Shown here one piece after another: positions 1-8,347 of a stretch of 64,000 nucleotides of DNA. Source of the stretch: Chitinophaga sp. CF418 (GTDB lineage: Bacteria > Bacteroidota > Bacteroidia > Chitinophagales > Chitinophagaceae); contig NZ_FRCN01000001.1 in the NCBI RefSeq assembly GCF_900142925.1, positions 930,001-994,000 on the forward strand, in the 5' to 3' direction. Numbering within the stretch: position 1 is the stretch's first letter; each line of letters opens with the position of its first letter. Position numbers and translations under genes: made by a program. The notes beneath the pieces were generated by a model that did no database searches, was not told the origin of the DNA, and saw nothing but the letters and a program-made list of their open reading frames with translations.

Positions 1-515
1 TCCAGCCCGATGCCATCATTGGTGAGCAACTGATCATCACTGACAGGTACCGTTTTCACATGCGCAAAAGCACTGTCAAACAAACGACGGGCAGGAATAG
101 TCTTCATCGCTTTCTGCGGACCGGTATAATATTCCGCATCAATAGCAGCATCTTTCACCAGGTAGATCCCTCCTGCTCCTGGTCCGCCGTAGCCGGGTGA
201 ATACTTTGCCTTACCGTTATTGATAAGAAGAGTACTGTTGTATGTACCGGTGAAGGCAACATCCCAGTTGGCCGTCTGCACCTGCGATGCAGGAATAACC
301 TTCTGGTCTTCCAGGCTATAGTAGAACGCTTTTGCAGCAGCGCCGGAAGTAGCGGCAGTATCAGCAGCAAGATTCAATAAAGTGTATACGCCTGTCTTCA
401 CCTCCACAATAGTTGTATCATCGGGAGGATTGACATCCGGTGTATCAGTATCACTTTTAGAGCAGGCGATGGCAAACATGGCCAGGGCCATGCATAAGAG
501 ATTGGTTTTTTGCAT
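1..515 (-). CDS. HmuY-like lipoprotein, C-terminus cut by the window edge
   Basis: A reading frame starts at the ATG at 515-513 and stays open to base 1, so the C-terminus is missing. The first residues form a lipoprotein signal peptide ending in the lipobox A-I-A-C (Cys18), followed by a Ser/Asp/Thr-rich linker. The body has the features of HmuY-type haem-binding surface lipoproteins: a short segment reading NWDVAFTGTYN and a glycine-rich PGYGGPGAGG turn, both matched in the neighbouring 232-aa protein (SWDIAFTDVYN, PGYGGPGKG). It is the last gene of the minus-strand haem receptor module. Known for the family: HmuY captures haem at the cell surface and hands it to a TonB receptor. Inferred: this copy is a paralogue with the same or a related ligand. 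Confidence 0.8.
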   Translation of the reverse strand, partial: MQKTNLLCMALAMFAIACSKSDTDTPDVNPPDDTTIVEVKTGVYTLLNLAADTAATSGAAAKAFYYSLEDQKVIPASQVQTANWDVAFTGTYNSTLLINNGKAKYSPGYGGPGAGGIYLVKDAAIDAEYYTGPQKAMKTIPARRLFDSAFAHVKTVPVSDDQLLTNDGIGL

Positions 516-547
516 AGAAGTTAATGTGCTTAATCAGGTAATTACTT

Positions 548-1246
548 TCAGGGAGTTCTCAGGTTACGGCTTCCGTCCTCCTGCACATAATAGCGGAAGG
601 TAAAGTAAGGCGCAGGCCAGTACAGGTCTGTAACTGCCGGTGGATTTCCCTGGTATACATTGATCAGTTCCAGCTTGGCGTATTTACCTTCTGCTGTCAT
701 GATGACAAAGGTCCGGTTCTTAATAGGTATCGCCAGATGCGTGGTCAGTGAATAAAAGTACCAACCAGTATTATACACCTGCGGATAACCATCCCATCCC
801 GTGAACTTCAGGTTATTCTCTTTCATTTCCTCTATGGTGGGAGCTGCGGTCACCTTTGCATAAGGAGAATCCACCGCTACGATCAGGCCCTTTCCCGGGC
901 CGCCATATCCGGGGCCGTTGGGATTGCTACCATCATTTACATAAACCAGCGCATTGTACACATCCGTAAAAGCAATGTCCCAGCTGGCGCTTTTCCTGTT
1001 GGCAGCAGAGCTGTCCCACGATTGCAGTTTGCCCTTCAGTTTGAAATAAAAAGGCTTGAACGGACGCCGTTCCTTTCCCTCTACCCCATCAGCAACAGAG
1101 GCTTCCGTATCGCCGGCCAGATCATAGATCACTGTGCTGACGCCATCTTCATAGTTCGTCTTTGTATCATTATTCTCGTCCTTCTTACAGGATGCAATGG
1201 TTAACATCAGTGTTGTTAACAGACAAATATGGATTGTATATCGCAT
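548..1246 (-). CDS. HmuY-like haem-binding lipoprotein
   Basis: 232-aa predicted outer-membrane lipoprotein. The N-terminus is a signal peptide with lipobox ending at Cys20 (TIASC), followed by a charged linker KKDEN. The core contains SWDIAFTDVY and the GPGYGGPGKG loop typical of the HmuY family (Pfam HmuY fold, mainly beta). It follows the 708-aa TonB receptor by 8 bp and precedes another HmuY-like gene by about 30 bp, so the genes are probably cotranscribed. In Porphyromonas gingivalis HmuY binds haem through two histidines; I did not establish equivalent ligands here, so haem as ligand is inferred from family and context rather than shown. Confidence 0.85.
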   Translation of the reverse strand: MRYTIHICLLTTLMLTIASCKKDENNDTKTNYEDGVSTVIYDLAGDTEASVADGVEGKERRPFKPFYFKLKGKLQSWDSSAANRKSASWDIAFTDVYNALVYVNDGSNPNGPGYGGPGKGLIVAVDSPYAKVTAAPTIEEMKENNLKFTGWDGYPQVYNTGWYFYSLTTHLAIPIKNRTFVIMTAEGKYAKLELINVYQGNPPAVTDLYWPAPYFTFRYYVQEDGSRNLRTP

Positions 1247-1254
1247 GGTTGTAT

Positions 1255-3381
1255 TTATTTAAACATCCGCCATTTCAGTCCGGCCATGAGTATTCGCCCT
1301 GGTTGTCCTGGCATCAGCATATCAGTATAATTCATCAGGTTATCCGCTGTTAACTGCGCGGATAAATGATCTTTGCAAAATTTCTTTTCGATGGATGCAT
1401 ATAGCATTGCATACCCCGCTATGAACGTATCATACCTGTCCAGGAAACGGTTGTTGTTCGCGTCATCATATCCGGCCTTACTCCTGTAGGTAACGCGGAA
1501 AGTAGCGTTGATACCCCAGGGCGCATACTCATAGAATATCCGCATATTGGCCATATGCCTGGACCTGTTCTCAAGACCGATGTAGTCACTTACTTTTGAT
1601 GTAGCTGTTTCACCGGTATTACTGTTCCTCACTTTATTGTAAGGATATCCTCCTGCACGGATGGAATCCATTATCCCCCGGTCCTTTGCATACAGCAGCT
1701 GGTATCCGGCAGAAATATCCAGTCCTGTCAGAGGGCTTACAGACACACCCGCTTCTATACCGGCAGTATAAGACCTGTCAAGATTGATATAGGAATAAAC
1801 AGGCTGATAGTTGGTTCTTGTCGCCACCTGTACAGTATTAATAAAGTTGTGCAGGCTATTGTAGAAGACATTCACATCCAGCTTTACGACACTATGCGGC
1901 TGTACACTGATACCGGCATTGTAAGACACAGATGTTTCCGGTTTAAGTGCCGCGTTAATGTTCTTCGCTATAGGTCTTACTTCACTGATCAGTCCTGCCG
2001 CCTGCATTTCAGCTAATGTAGTTGCCGCCTCTTCTACTCCCAGTACGGTATAACCTGCCTGTGGATTGGTAAAGACCTGGTAGCGTTTCTTAAAATCAGG
2101 TGTTTTATACCCTGTGCCTACGGCTGCTTTTAATATGATCCTGTCAGTAATACTATAGCTGATACCCACACTTGGATTCAATCTCCCGCCATAGTAATTA
2201 TGATGATCATACCGCACGCCGGCGCGTGTAGTCAGCTTGCTGAATATCTTCCAGTCCCCCTGCAGATAAGCATATCCACTGCGCATATTATTACCACCAT
2301 GCAACTCTGTATCATCCATTGTTTCCAGGTTGATGCCCGCTCCTCCGGTAAAGGACAATTTATCTGCAGGCGTATATAATACCTGTTCTTCAAAGCGGTG
2401 AAAGTATTGTGTAAATTCATTATCCTTTAGCGCCACCTGTTTACCGGTGCTTACATCCTGGCTGGAACTGTAACGGGTAAGATAGTATTGGCTGTTCAGC
2501 CGGAATTTGCTGTTAAAAGCTGATTGCAACACAGCGGATGCATTGACATCACTTTCACTCAGCACATCCTTGGTACTGTTTTCCGTCTGACCAGTGCCGT
2601 ACACTGATTCATTCAGTGAATTACGCAAGGCCCATCTGCCGGAAAGGAACAACTGCTGGCTATTACTGACGCGACAGCGCAGACGTGATTGCATACTATA
2701 GCTGTCATAAGGTGGAGCAGTAGCGCCTCTGCGCAGATAGCTATTTACATTATATCCATCTGTATGATAGTAGTTGCCGGACAATGAAAGGGAGGCCTTC
2801 TCTTTTGCAAAAGGCATCTCTCCTTCCACTGTGGCATCCTGCGTATTCTGCGAACCGTAGCGCACAATAACCTGTGCCTGCGGTGACGTGATCTTCTGCC
2901 GGGTAATGATATTCACCACTCCTCCCAGGGCTTCACTTCCAAATAAACTGGAAGATGCACCCTTTACAATCTCTATCCGTTCAATGTCTGACACGGTGAT
3001 ACGTGACAGGTCAAAGTTCCCCGCATTTCTTCCAATCATAGGCTGTCCATCTATCAGGATCAGGATGTAATCGGAACTGAATCCCTGCATCTGCATCCCG
3101 ATAGCGCGTGAACCAGCAGCAATATCATTGACGATATTTACACCGGTCTGTTCCCGCATTACCTCATCAAGCCTGCGGCTGCCCATCATGTCCAGTGTTT
3201 TCCTGCTGATGACCGTTACCGGCATGGCAGCTTTACTGGTAAGCGTTTCCAGGCGAACAGCTTTTACCTCCACTCCACGCAGCGCTTTCGCCCTGGTGGC
3301 AGTATCAGTCTGTGCCATGGCCTTATGAGCGCCAGCACACAATAGTATGATAGTAATGCACAGTTCCTTTCCGGTATACAT
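1255..3381 (-). CDS. TonB-dependent outer-membrane receptor, haem/iron type
   Basis: 708-aa outer-membrane receptor. Order: signal peptide (about residues 1-23, ending AMAQ), a short stretch with VEVKAVR, a plug domain (about 45-160) containing PVTVISRKTL, GFSSDYILILIDGQP, IERIEIVKGASSSLFGSEALGGVVNIIT, written here only as landmarks, then a C-terminal 22-strand beta barrel ending in aromatic-rich LKWRMF. There is no carboxypeptidase-like or STN domain, so it is of the BtuB/HmuR type rather than SusC type. It sits between a 347-aa HmuY-like gene upstream (34 bp) and a 232-aa one downstream (8 bp). Known: such receptors import haem or chelated metal using TonB energy. Inferred: substrate is haem passed on by the HmuY-like partners. 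Confidence 0.88.
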   Translation of the reverse strand: MYTGKELCITIILLCAGAHKAMAQTDTATRAKALRGVEVKAVRLETLTSKAAMPVTVISRKTLDMMGSRRLDEVMREQTGVNIVNDIAAGSRAIGMQMQGFSSDYILILIDGQPMIGRNAGNFDLSRITVSDIERIEIVKGASSSLFGSEALGGVVNIITRQKITSPQAQVIVRYGSQNTQDATVEGEMPFAKEKASLSLSGNYYHTDGYNVNSYLRRGATAPPYDSYSMQSRLRCRVSNSQQLFLSGRWALRNSLNESVYGTGQTENSTKDVLSESDVNASAVLQSAFNSKFRLNSQYYLTRYSSSQDVSTGKQVALKDNEFTQYFHRFEEQVLYTPADKLSFTGGAGINLETMDDTELHGGNNMRSGYAYLQGDWKIFSKLTTRAGVRYDHHNYYGGRLNPSVGISYSITDRIILKAAVGTGYKTPDFKKRYQVFTNPQAGYTVLGVEEAATTLAEMQAAGLISEVRPIAKNINAALKPETSVSYNAGISVQPHSVVKLDVNVFYNSLHNFINTVQVATRTNYQPVYSYINLDRSYTAGIEAGVSVSPLTGLDISAGYQLLYAKDRGIMDSIRAGGYPYNKVRNSNTGETATSKVSDYIGLENRSRHMANMRIFYEYAPWGINATFRVTYRSKAGYDDANNNRFLDRYDTFIAGYAMLYASIEKKFCKDHLSAQLTADNLMNYTDMLMPGQPGRILMAGLKWRMFK

Positions 3382-3415
3382 TGGTCAAAATGCTGGTACG
3401 AATAATAGATCTCTT

Positions 3416-4459
3416 CTAGCTGGCCGATTTCACCAGCTTGTACTCAATAACAGGGTATCCTCTTGTACCACCATCATTCAGACCCATGCTGACGAATTTC
3501 AGTTTATAGTAATTGCCATTGGCATCCTTTACGATGTAATAGAAGTTTTTGTAGATACCGTTACCTGTAGTAGCTCTCCAGCTGCTACCGATGGCATCGC
3601 GGGTAGTTACAAAGGTTTGTGCAGCGATATTATCTGCTGTGAAATTGTTATAGCTTACTGTATTACTGTCTACTTTCGCAGCGGTCACACCTGCATACTG
3701 ATTGATCACTACAAAGTCAGAGAAGAAATAAGGAAAAGTAGCGGTATAGTAAGCCGCGTAAGACCAGGCAATATCCCATTGAGTCTTTTTAGGTTCCACA
3801 TTTACAGTGGCTCCATTGTCCAGCGAGAAGAAGGTAAAGTTGTAGTTATTGTCTTTGCTGATGCTAGCAGTTTTGATAGTCGTTTCTTTCAGCTTTGCAT
3901 ACTGCAGTGTATAACCATCTCCATTGCGTGTAACAAGGATCTTATACCAGGTAGCTGGATCTGCTGCAGAAGCATTCTCCGGTTTCACGAGGTATACATG
4001 ATTACTTGACGCAGTAGCAGATACTTCAGCGATCACTGTTTTAGTCAGGTCGCCAAATACATCATCGATCATACTCAGTGTACCTGCCCCCTGACCAATA
4101 GCCAGGCTCACACCTGCGGTATCGTCAATGTTTACAGTGCTGATGTCTGTTTTACTCAATGCAACAGCACTCATAGAAGTGAAGCTATTAAGTATAACAC
4201 GGTATGATGAACCGCCATAAAAGCCGAGTGACCAGCTGGCACGTGCTCTTGTAGCAGTAGAGTCTGAACTGAAGTCTACATAAACGGTATTAGGGGAGCC
4301 AGTACCACCGCCGCCATTCAGGGTCAGTTGCGAGCCATCTGAAGGAGGTATTACCACGGCGGCATCCTCGTCCTTACTACATGCACTGAATAATCCTGTT
4401 CCTATAGCAAGTACGAGAAAAAGTCTGCTTAATTTCATAGCCATCTTTTGTTTTTGCAT
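3416..4459 (-). CDS. HmuY-like lipoprotein, enlarged (347 aa)
   Basis: Predicted surface lipoprotein with lipobox FSAC (Cys27 from the first Met; starts at Met6 or Met8 are equally possible and would give a more usual signal-peptide length). Two HmuY-type signatures can be seen: ARASWSLGFYGGSSYRVIL in the first half and KKTQWDIAWSYAAYY in the second, which suggests two related lobes and explains a length about 100 residues above its neighbours. It starts 9 bp after the stop of a truncated receptor stub and is followed by the 708-aa receptor. The position, first intact gene of the module, suggests high expression. Ligand unproven; haem is the family expectation. Confidence 0.82.
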   Translation of the reverse strand: MQKQKMAMKLSRLFLVLAIGTGLFSACSKDEDAAVVIPPSDGSQLTLNGGGGTGSPNTVYVDFSSDSTATRARASWSLGFYGGSSYRVILNSFTSMSAVALSKTDISTVNIDDTAGVSLAIGQGAGTLSMIDDVFGDLTKTVIAEVSATASSNHVYLVKPENASAADPATWYKILVTRNGDGYTLQYAKLKETTIKTASISKDNNYNFTFFSLDNGATVNVEPKKTQWDIAWSYAAYYTATFPYFFSDFVVINQYAGVTAAKVDSNTVSYNNFTADNIAAQTFVTTRDAIGSSWRATTGNGIYKNFYYIVKDANGNYYKLKFVSMGLNDGGTRGYPVIEYKLVKSAS

Positions 4460-4468
4460 TGTATTTAT

Positions 4469-4663
4469 TTAATCGATAATTATTTTTTGCTGTTCCAGTT
4501 TTAATGACTGCGGAGCATATTGCCCTGTTACCACTACGTCACGCAAACGTACTGAATCAGATATAACGGTAGCCGGTGCGGCGGACTGCGCCCATGCGCC
4601 GTTACACAATGCAATAGAAAGTCCCAGCACAATAAGATGTGACCTCATAAAGTATAATAGCAT
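4469..4663 (-). pseudogene. Stub of a TonB-dependent receptor (N-terminus only)
   Basis: 64 codons (59 if Met6 is the start) encode a good signal peptide ending GAWAQ, then VRLRDVVVTGQYAPQSLK, which is the stretch that normally leads into the plug of a haem-type TonB receptor (the TonB-box region). The frame stops nine codons later, where a 600-700 residue receptor would continue. Its stop is 9 bp upstream of the HmuY-like gene. The simplest reading is an in-place deletion that removed a receptor body and left its 5' end, possibly kept because it carries the operon's leader and translation start. Alternatively it is a small exported protein in its own right. No plug or barrel remains could be found in the remaining 9 bp. 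Confidence 0.6.
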
Positions 4664-4904
4664 TAACCCCTTAAGAGTTGTTAGAATAAAAGATCCCCTG
4701 TCGCCATATTGATATAAGACAATACAGCGGCCGATGCGGATGCATTACCAGTGTTAAATGAAATATGTTATTGTATTACACGAACTACAGCGGAGAATGT
4801 AGTTATTGTATAATATTGGCGGAGTAATAATACATGCAAAGAAAGCATGTAGCGGACAAATAAGTTTATCTATTCAGGAAAATCATTTACGCGAAAAGGA
4901 AAAA

Positions 4905-5222
4905 CTATCTGATCAATTCATATACCTGTTGGAGTAATATGGCTTCACTCATGGCGTCTTTCATATCCCGCCATTCCGGCTGAGTAAAAGTGAAACTGAT
5001 ATCCCGGCATGGAGAGTGTACCACTACACGTTCTTCTCCGTCCGGAAATATCATAGAGCAATCGTGAAAGTGCTGGTGCTCCAATGTTTCATAGAATAGC
5101 TGGAAATCCTGTGGTGTGAAGTTCAGGACCAGGTTATTATGCCAGATATATACCGTCTGGCAATTTGCACAATGGCTGATGTGGGCCTGGTTTTTCCTGC
5201 ACAATGTTCTGATATCGCACAT
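4905..5222 (-). CDS. Small Cys/His-rich cytoplasmic protein, DUF6686-like (tentative)
   Basis: 105-aa protein with no signal peptide. The N-terminus has Cys2, Cys8 and a CxxC pair (Cys18, Cys21) with nearby histidines (His14, His17), and the middle has EHQHFHDCS followed by a beta-rich stretch. The start MCDIRTL and the CxxC spacing resemble a small Bacteroidota protein family (DUF6686) that I recall from haem/iron loci, but I am not certain of that name. It lies upstream of the haem receptor module, on the same strand, separated by about 240 bp, so it probably has its own transcript. A metal-binding or redox role is a guess from the Cys/His content. Confidence 0.65.
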   Translation of the reverse strand: MCDIRTLCRKNQAHISHCANCQTVYIWHNNLVLNFTPQDFQLFYETLEHQHFHDCSMIFPDGEERVVVHSPCRDISFTFTQPEWRDMKDAMSEAILLQQVYELIR

Positions 5223-5533
5223 AATGTTTTAGTTACAAACACGGAACTCCTGGGGGAGTATTGTGTCACATTAAAAATGTTGGGCGTATCTCAGTAAGCG
5301 CTGCATGCCTGTACTGCAAAGCGGCAGAGGCAGCTTTCACTGAGCTATTTTCTGAGGATAGTAAATATTTTTTTGGAGCTGACAAACAATGGATGTTCGC
5401 AGCATTATTATATATCAATCAATCACTCTTTACGCAATTCAAAAATAGGAAGTAGTGGCAAGGATGGATGCTCAAATGAGGAAAACGATTTGTCTATTAG
5501 GGAAAATGTCGGAACAGATATCCAGGAGTAATA
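5223..5533. other. Non-coding stretch upstream of the Cys-rich gene
   Basis: About 310 bp with no convincing gene. One plus-strand frame (5261-5455) has no homology I recognise and poor composition for a protein. This stretch should hold the promoter of the minus-strand 105-aa gene, but I could not pick a clear TTG/TAnnTTTG pair. Confidence 0.5.
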
Positions 5534-5563
5534 TGCAAAAAAGCCACGCATTACTGCATGGCT
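5534..5563 (-). terminator. Intrinsic terminator after the hydrolase gene
   Basis: Read on the minus strand, a 9-bp stem (AGCCATGCA / TGCGTGGCT, one mismatch) with a GTAA loop is followed directly by six T. It lies 36 bp past the stop of the alpha/beta hydrolase gene and would end the AraC-acetyltransferase-hydrolase transcription unit. Confidence 0.75.
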
Positions 5564-5598
5564 GGCGAATGTATAGATCAAACAGCTAATTTGCCTGT

Positions 5599-6657
5599 TT
5601 ACTTCAGATTGCTTGTGAAGAACGTTGCGAGCCTGTCAAAAGGAATTATGTCGGTTTTATCGTACAGGTCAACGTGACGGACATTGGGAATAATCATCAA
5701 CTCTTTAGGCGCTGCGGCAGCATTGTAAGCATCTTCGCTGAAATAGCGGGAGTGCGCATTTTCACCGGCAATTAATAAAACCGGCCGTGGTGCGATTTCT
5801 TTGATGTAAGTCAGCAGCGGCATATTCATGAATGATAGCGCATTGGTTGCCGTCCACGCACCGTTTGAGTTAATTGAACGGGGATGAAAACCACGCCCGG
5901 TTTTATAATAATTGAAATAATCAACTACGAACTGGGGTTCATTGCCCTGCAATTTTTCAGGTAGATTGTTTGTGGATGGAGCAGGTGTACCATTTTTTGC
6001 ATCTTCCCAGCGTTGCTGGCTCATTTGCTCCAGCATTTTTGAGCGTTCATCTGCTGTGAGTTTATCATAGTAACCTTTTGACATCACGCGGGACATATCA
6101 TACATGCTGGTAGTGGCAACAGCTTTGATGCGTTTGTCCACAGCGGTGGCGTTCAGTGCCATACCAGCCCAACCACATATGCCGATCACGCCGATACGGT
6201 TTCTATCTAAAAAACCCTGCAGCCCCAAAAAATCTACAGCCGCACTGAAATCTTCAGTATTGATGTCCGGTGAAGCCACATTACGCGGTTCGCCTCCGCT
6301 CTCACCAGTATAAGAAGGATCAAATGCAAGGGCAGCAAAGCCACGCTCTGCCATGTTTTGTGCATACAATCCAGAAGATTGCTCTTTCACTGCACCAAAC
6401 GGCCCACTGATAGCCAGTGCTGCTATTGGTTCACTGCCACGATTTTTAGGAAGATATAAGTCGCCGGTCAGTACAATACCATACCGGTTTTTAAAACTTA
6501 CCTTTTCTCTTGTCACTTTATCACTCAGTGTGAAAGTGTAACGCCCTGTTTGCGATGTATTATCCATTTTCTTGTTTTCTACTTGTTTAGTATTTTGTGC
6601 GAATAACTTACCTGCAACGATCAGCGAAGTAATCGCGATAAATATTGCCCTTTTCAT
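5599..6657 (-). CDS. Secreted alpha/beta hydrolase (dienelactone-hydrolase type)
   Basis: 352-aa protein with a signal peptide (about residues 1-20, cleaved near LFAQ). The hydrolase core begins after residue 60 with LTGDLYLPK. The nucleophile elbow reads GICGWAG, with Cys in the nucleophile position as in dienelactone hydrolases rather than Ser. A likely acid follows in PRPVLLIAGEN, and the catalytic His is in NVRHVDLY near the C-terminus, a spacing normal for the fold. The gene starts 2 bp after the stop of the acetyltransferase gene, so the two are cotranscribed. The substrate is unknown; a role in export or modification of an organic acid or ester would be speculation. Confidence 0.82.
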   Translation of the reverse strand: MKRAIFIAITSLIVAGKLFAQNTKQVENKKMDNTSQTGRYTFTLSDKVTREKVSFKNRYGIVLTGDLYLPKNRGSEPIAALAISGPFGAVKEQSSGLYAQNMAERGFAALAFDPSYTGESGGEPRNVASPDINTEDFSAAVDFLGLQGFLDRNRIGVIGICGWAGMALNATAVDKRIKAVATTSMYDMSRVMSKGYYDKLTADERSKMLEQMSQQRWEDAKNGTPAPSTNNLPEKLQGNEPQFVVDYFNYYKTGRGFHPRSINSNGAWTATNALSFMNMPLLTYIKEIAPRPVLLIAGENAHSRYFSEDAYNAAAAPKELMIIPNVRHVDLYDKTDIIPFDRLATFFTSNLK

Positions 6658-6659
6658 AT

Positions 6660-7217
6660 TCAGGGGATTTGTTTAATAATTTTGGCTGGAATGCCAGCAA
6701 CTACGGTATTGTCAGGGATATCCCTGCTAACTACTGCGCCGGCTGCAACAACGGCATTTTCACCTACAGTCACACCGGGCAGAATAGTAGCACCAGCGCC
6801 AATCCAGGCGTTGCGTTTAATCAGAATGGGCTTGCATAACATGCCGCGCCGATTGGCAGGATCTAAAGGATGATTTTCGGTGATCAGGTTTACTTTCGGC
6901 CCTATCAGTACGTGGTCTTCAAGGGAAATACCGCCCATATCCAGGAAGGAACAGGCATGATTGATGAAAACATGTTTGCCGATATTTATAAATCGCCCAA
7001 AGTTGGTGTGAAAAGGAGCAAATATTGTTGTGCTATCGTCTAGCGGCGAACCGATGATCTCACTCAATATACGGCGCACCTCATCTATATCCGTCGCAGC
7101 GTTCAATGCGGGAGATAATGCCAGCGTGCGGCTTACTATTGCATCTACTTTGTGAAATTCGGGGTCATGGATATGCACCAGTTCACCCGCCTTTAATCTC
7201 TGGAAGATATCTTTCAT
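6660..7217 (-). CDS. Sugar O-acetyltransferase, left-handed beta-helix (Maa/LacA/NodL type)
   Basis: 185-aa acyltransferase. An N-terminal helical Mac domain (about 1-60, starting with LKAGELVHIHDPE) is followed by hexapeptide repeats forming a left-handed beta helix (about 75-185). The segment TENHPLDPANRR holds the catalytic His of the family, and the C-terminus GENAVVAAGAVVSRDIPDN, followed by GIPAK, is the standard closing turn. Known reaction: transfer of acetyl from acetyl-CoA to a hydroxyl of a sugar such as maltose or galactoside. It lies between the AraC regulator (63 bp upstream) and the hydrolase (2 bp downstream). The true acceptor is not determinable from the sequence. Confidence 0.88.
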   Translation of the reverse strand: MKDIFQRLKAGELVHIHDPEFHKVDAIVSRTLALSPALNAATDIDEVRRILSEIIGSPLDDSTTIFAPFHTNFGRFINIGKHVFINHACSFLDMGGISLEDHVLIGPKVNLITENHPLDPANRRGMLCKPILIKRNAWIGAGATILPGVTVGENAVVAAGAVVSRDIPDNTVVAGIPAKIIKQIP

Positions 7218-7280
7218 ACCGCAAAGTTCCCCTATCGGGTATTTGCAGGCTAATGAATTTCAATCCAATCATTAAGGATT

Positions 7281-8159
7281 TCAAATCACAGCTGCCCTGA
7301 AAGCCGAGGGACTACTTCCGGTTCGCTTTTTGAAGAAGTTATTGAAATAGGTAGGGTATTCAAATCCCAGTGCATAGGCAATCTCTGCAACATTCCAGTC
7401 TGTATGTTGTAGTAACGCTTTTGCTTCACGGGTAATACGCTCAGTAATGTGAGTTGTTGTCGATTTACCGGTCGTTTCTTTTACAGCTTTATTGAGGTAG
7501 TTTACATGGATAGCAAATGCTTTCGCATAGTCATTGGCAGTTTTCAGGGTCAATGGACGGTCGGCGGTTTCCACCGGAAACTGGCGCTCCAGCAACTCCA
7601 GGAAAAGTGTTGTAATCCGGGTTAGCGCATTCTTATGCTGATCGAAGTGCTCGGAAGGCTGCAGCTTCAGCGCCTCATGGATGATCAGGTTGACGTAGTT
7701 ACGCATCAGATCATCTTTATAAACATAATCTGCTTGCTGCTCATCTATCATCTTCTGAAAGATACTGTTTAAAAACAGACGCTGTGATTCTGTGATTTTC
7801 AAAATAGGAGTGCCGCCGATTTTAAACAAAGGCGACTGTTGCAGGCTTTCCGAGCGCTCCGATTGCTTGAGAAAATCCGCCGAAAAAAGGCAGGTGTAGC
7901 CGACATAGGTTGTTGAAAGTGTTTCCCAGGAATAAGGTATATGCGGATTTCCAAAGAACAAAATCGTGCCCTCCTCCTGAAAACTACGATCTGCGTAATG
8001 GATGATACTTTTTCCCGTAGTCAGGCAGATTTTGTAAAAATCTTTCCTGCTATATATTTTAGTCGCATTGCTGTCACTTTCAATCTGCCAGACGTTGAAG
8101 CCTTTTAGTTTCAACTCATTATTAAACTCTGATATGGAACGTTCAATTTTACTCCCCAT
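7281..8159 (-). CDS. AraC-family transcriptional regulator
   Basis: 292-aa DNA-binding protein. The N-terminal part (about 1-165) looks like an AraC-type sensor cupin, with a beta-rich stretch including FFGNPHIPYSWE. The C-terminal 100 residues hold two helix-turn-helix motifs; the second contains EIAYALGFEYPTYFNNFFKK and ends GSSPSAFR, both diagnostic for the AraC/XylS fold. It heads a three-gene minus-strand unit with the acetyltransferase and the hydrolase, which are its likely targets. The ligand is unknown. Confidence 0.88.
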   Translation of the reverse strand: MGSKIERSISEFNNELKLKGFNVWQIESDSNATKIYSRKDFYKICLTTGKSIIHYADRSFQEEGTILFFGNPHIPYSWETLSTTYVGYTCLFSADFLKQSERSESLQQSPLFKIGGTPILKITESQRLFLNSIFQKMIDEQQADYVYKDDLMRNYVNLIIHEALKLQPSEHFDQHKNALTRITTLFLELLERQFPVETADRPLTLKTANDYAKAFAIHVNYLNKAVKETTGKSTTTHITERITREAKALLQHTDWNVAEIAYALGFEYPTYFNNFFKKRTGSSPSAFRAAVI

Positions 8160-8261
8160 ATCGCAAAGTTAAGAAATTCAATACAAACGCATGTTCAGTC
8201 GGTAATACCGGTGTCTATGCCGTGAGCTCATGAATTTCCAGGCGCTTACGAACTTCTAATT

Positions 8262-8312
8262 CATTACCATCCCGCGGGGTTGCACCGGGGCTACAAACAC
8301 GACATTCCTCCA
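8262..8312. repeat. Degenerate copy of a dispersed palindromic repeat
   Basis: Read on the minus strand this contains GTGTTTGTAGCCCCGG followed by GTGCAACCCCGCGGG, closely matching the units at 17.68-17.89 kb (GTGTTTGTAGCGCGGG, GTGCAACCCCGGG) and the copy at 42.83-42.88 kb. The second hairpin seen in those copies (GGACTCC/GGAGTCC) is not well kept here. It lies in the 190-bp gap between hmuS and the AraC gene. Confidence 0.6.
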
Positions 8313-8347
8313 GAGCGTTATGTGACACTGATCGATGCCCGGCGCTG

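Noticed and set aside
5261..5455. 64-codon plus-strand frame between the hydrolase terminator and the Cys-rich gene
   Set aside because: No recognisable fold, no conserved composition, and it lies where the promoter of the minus-strand gene must be.
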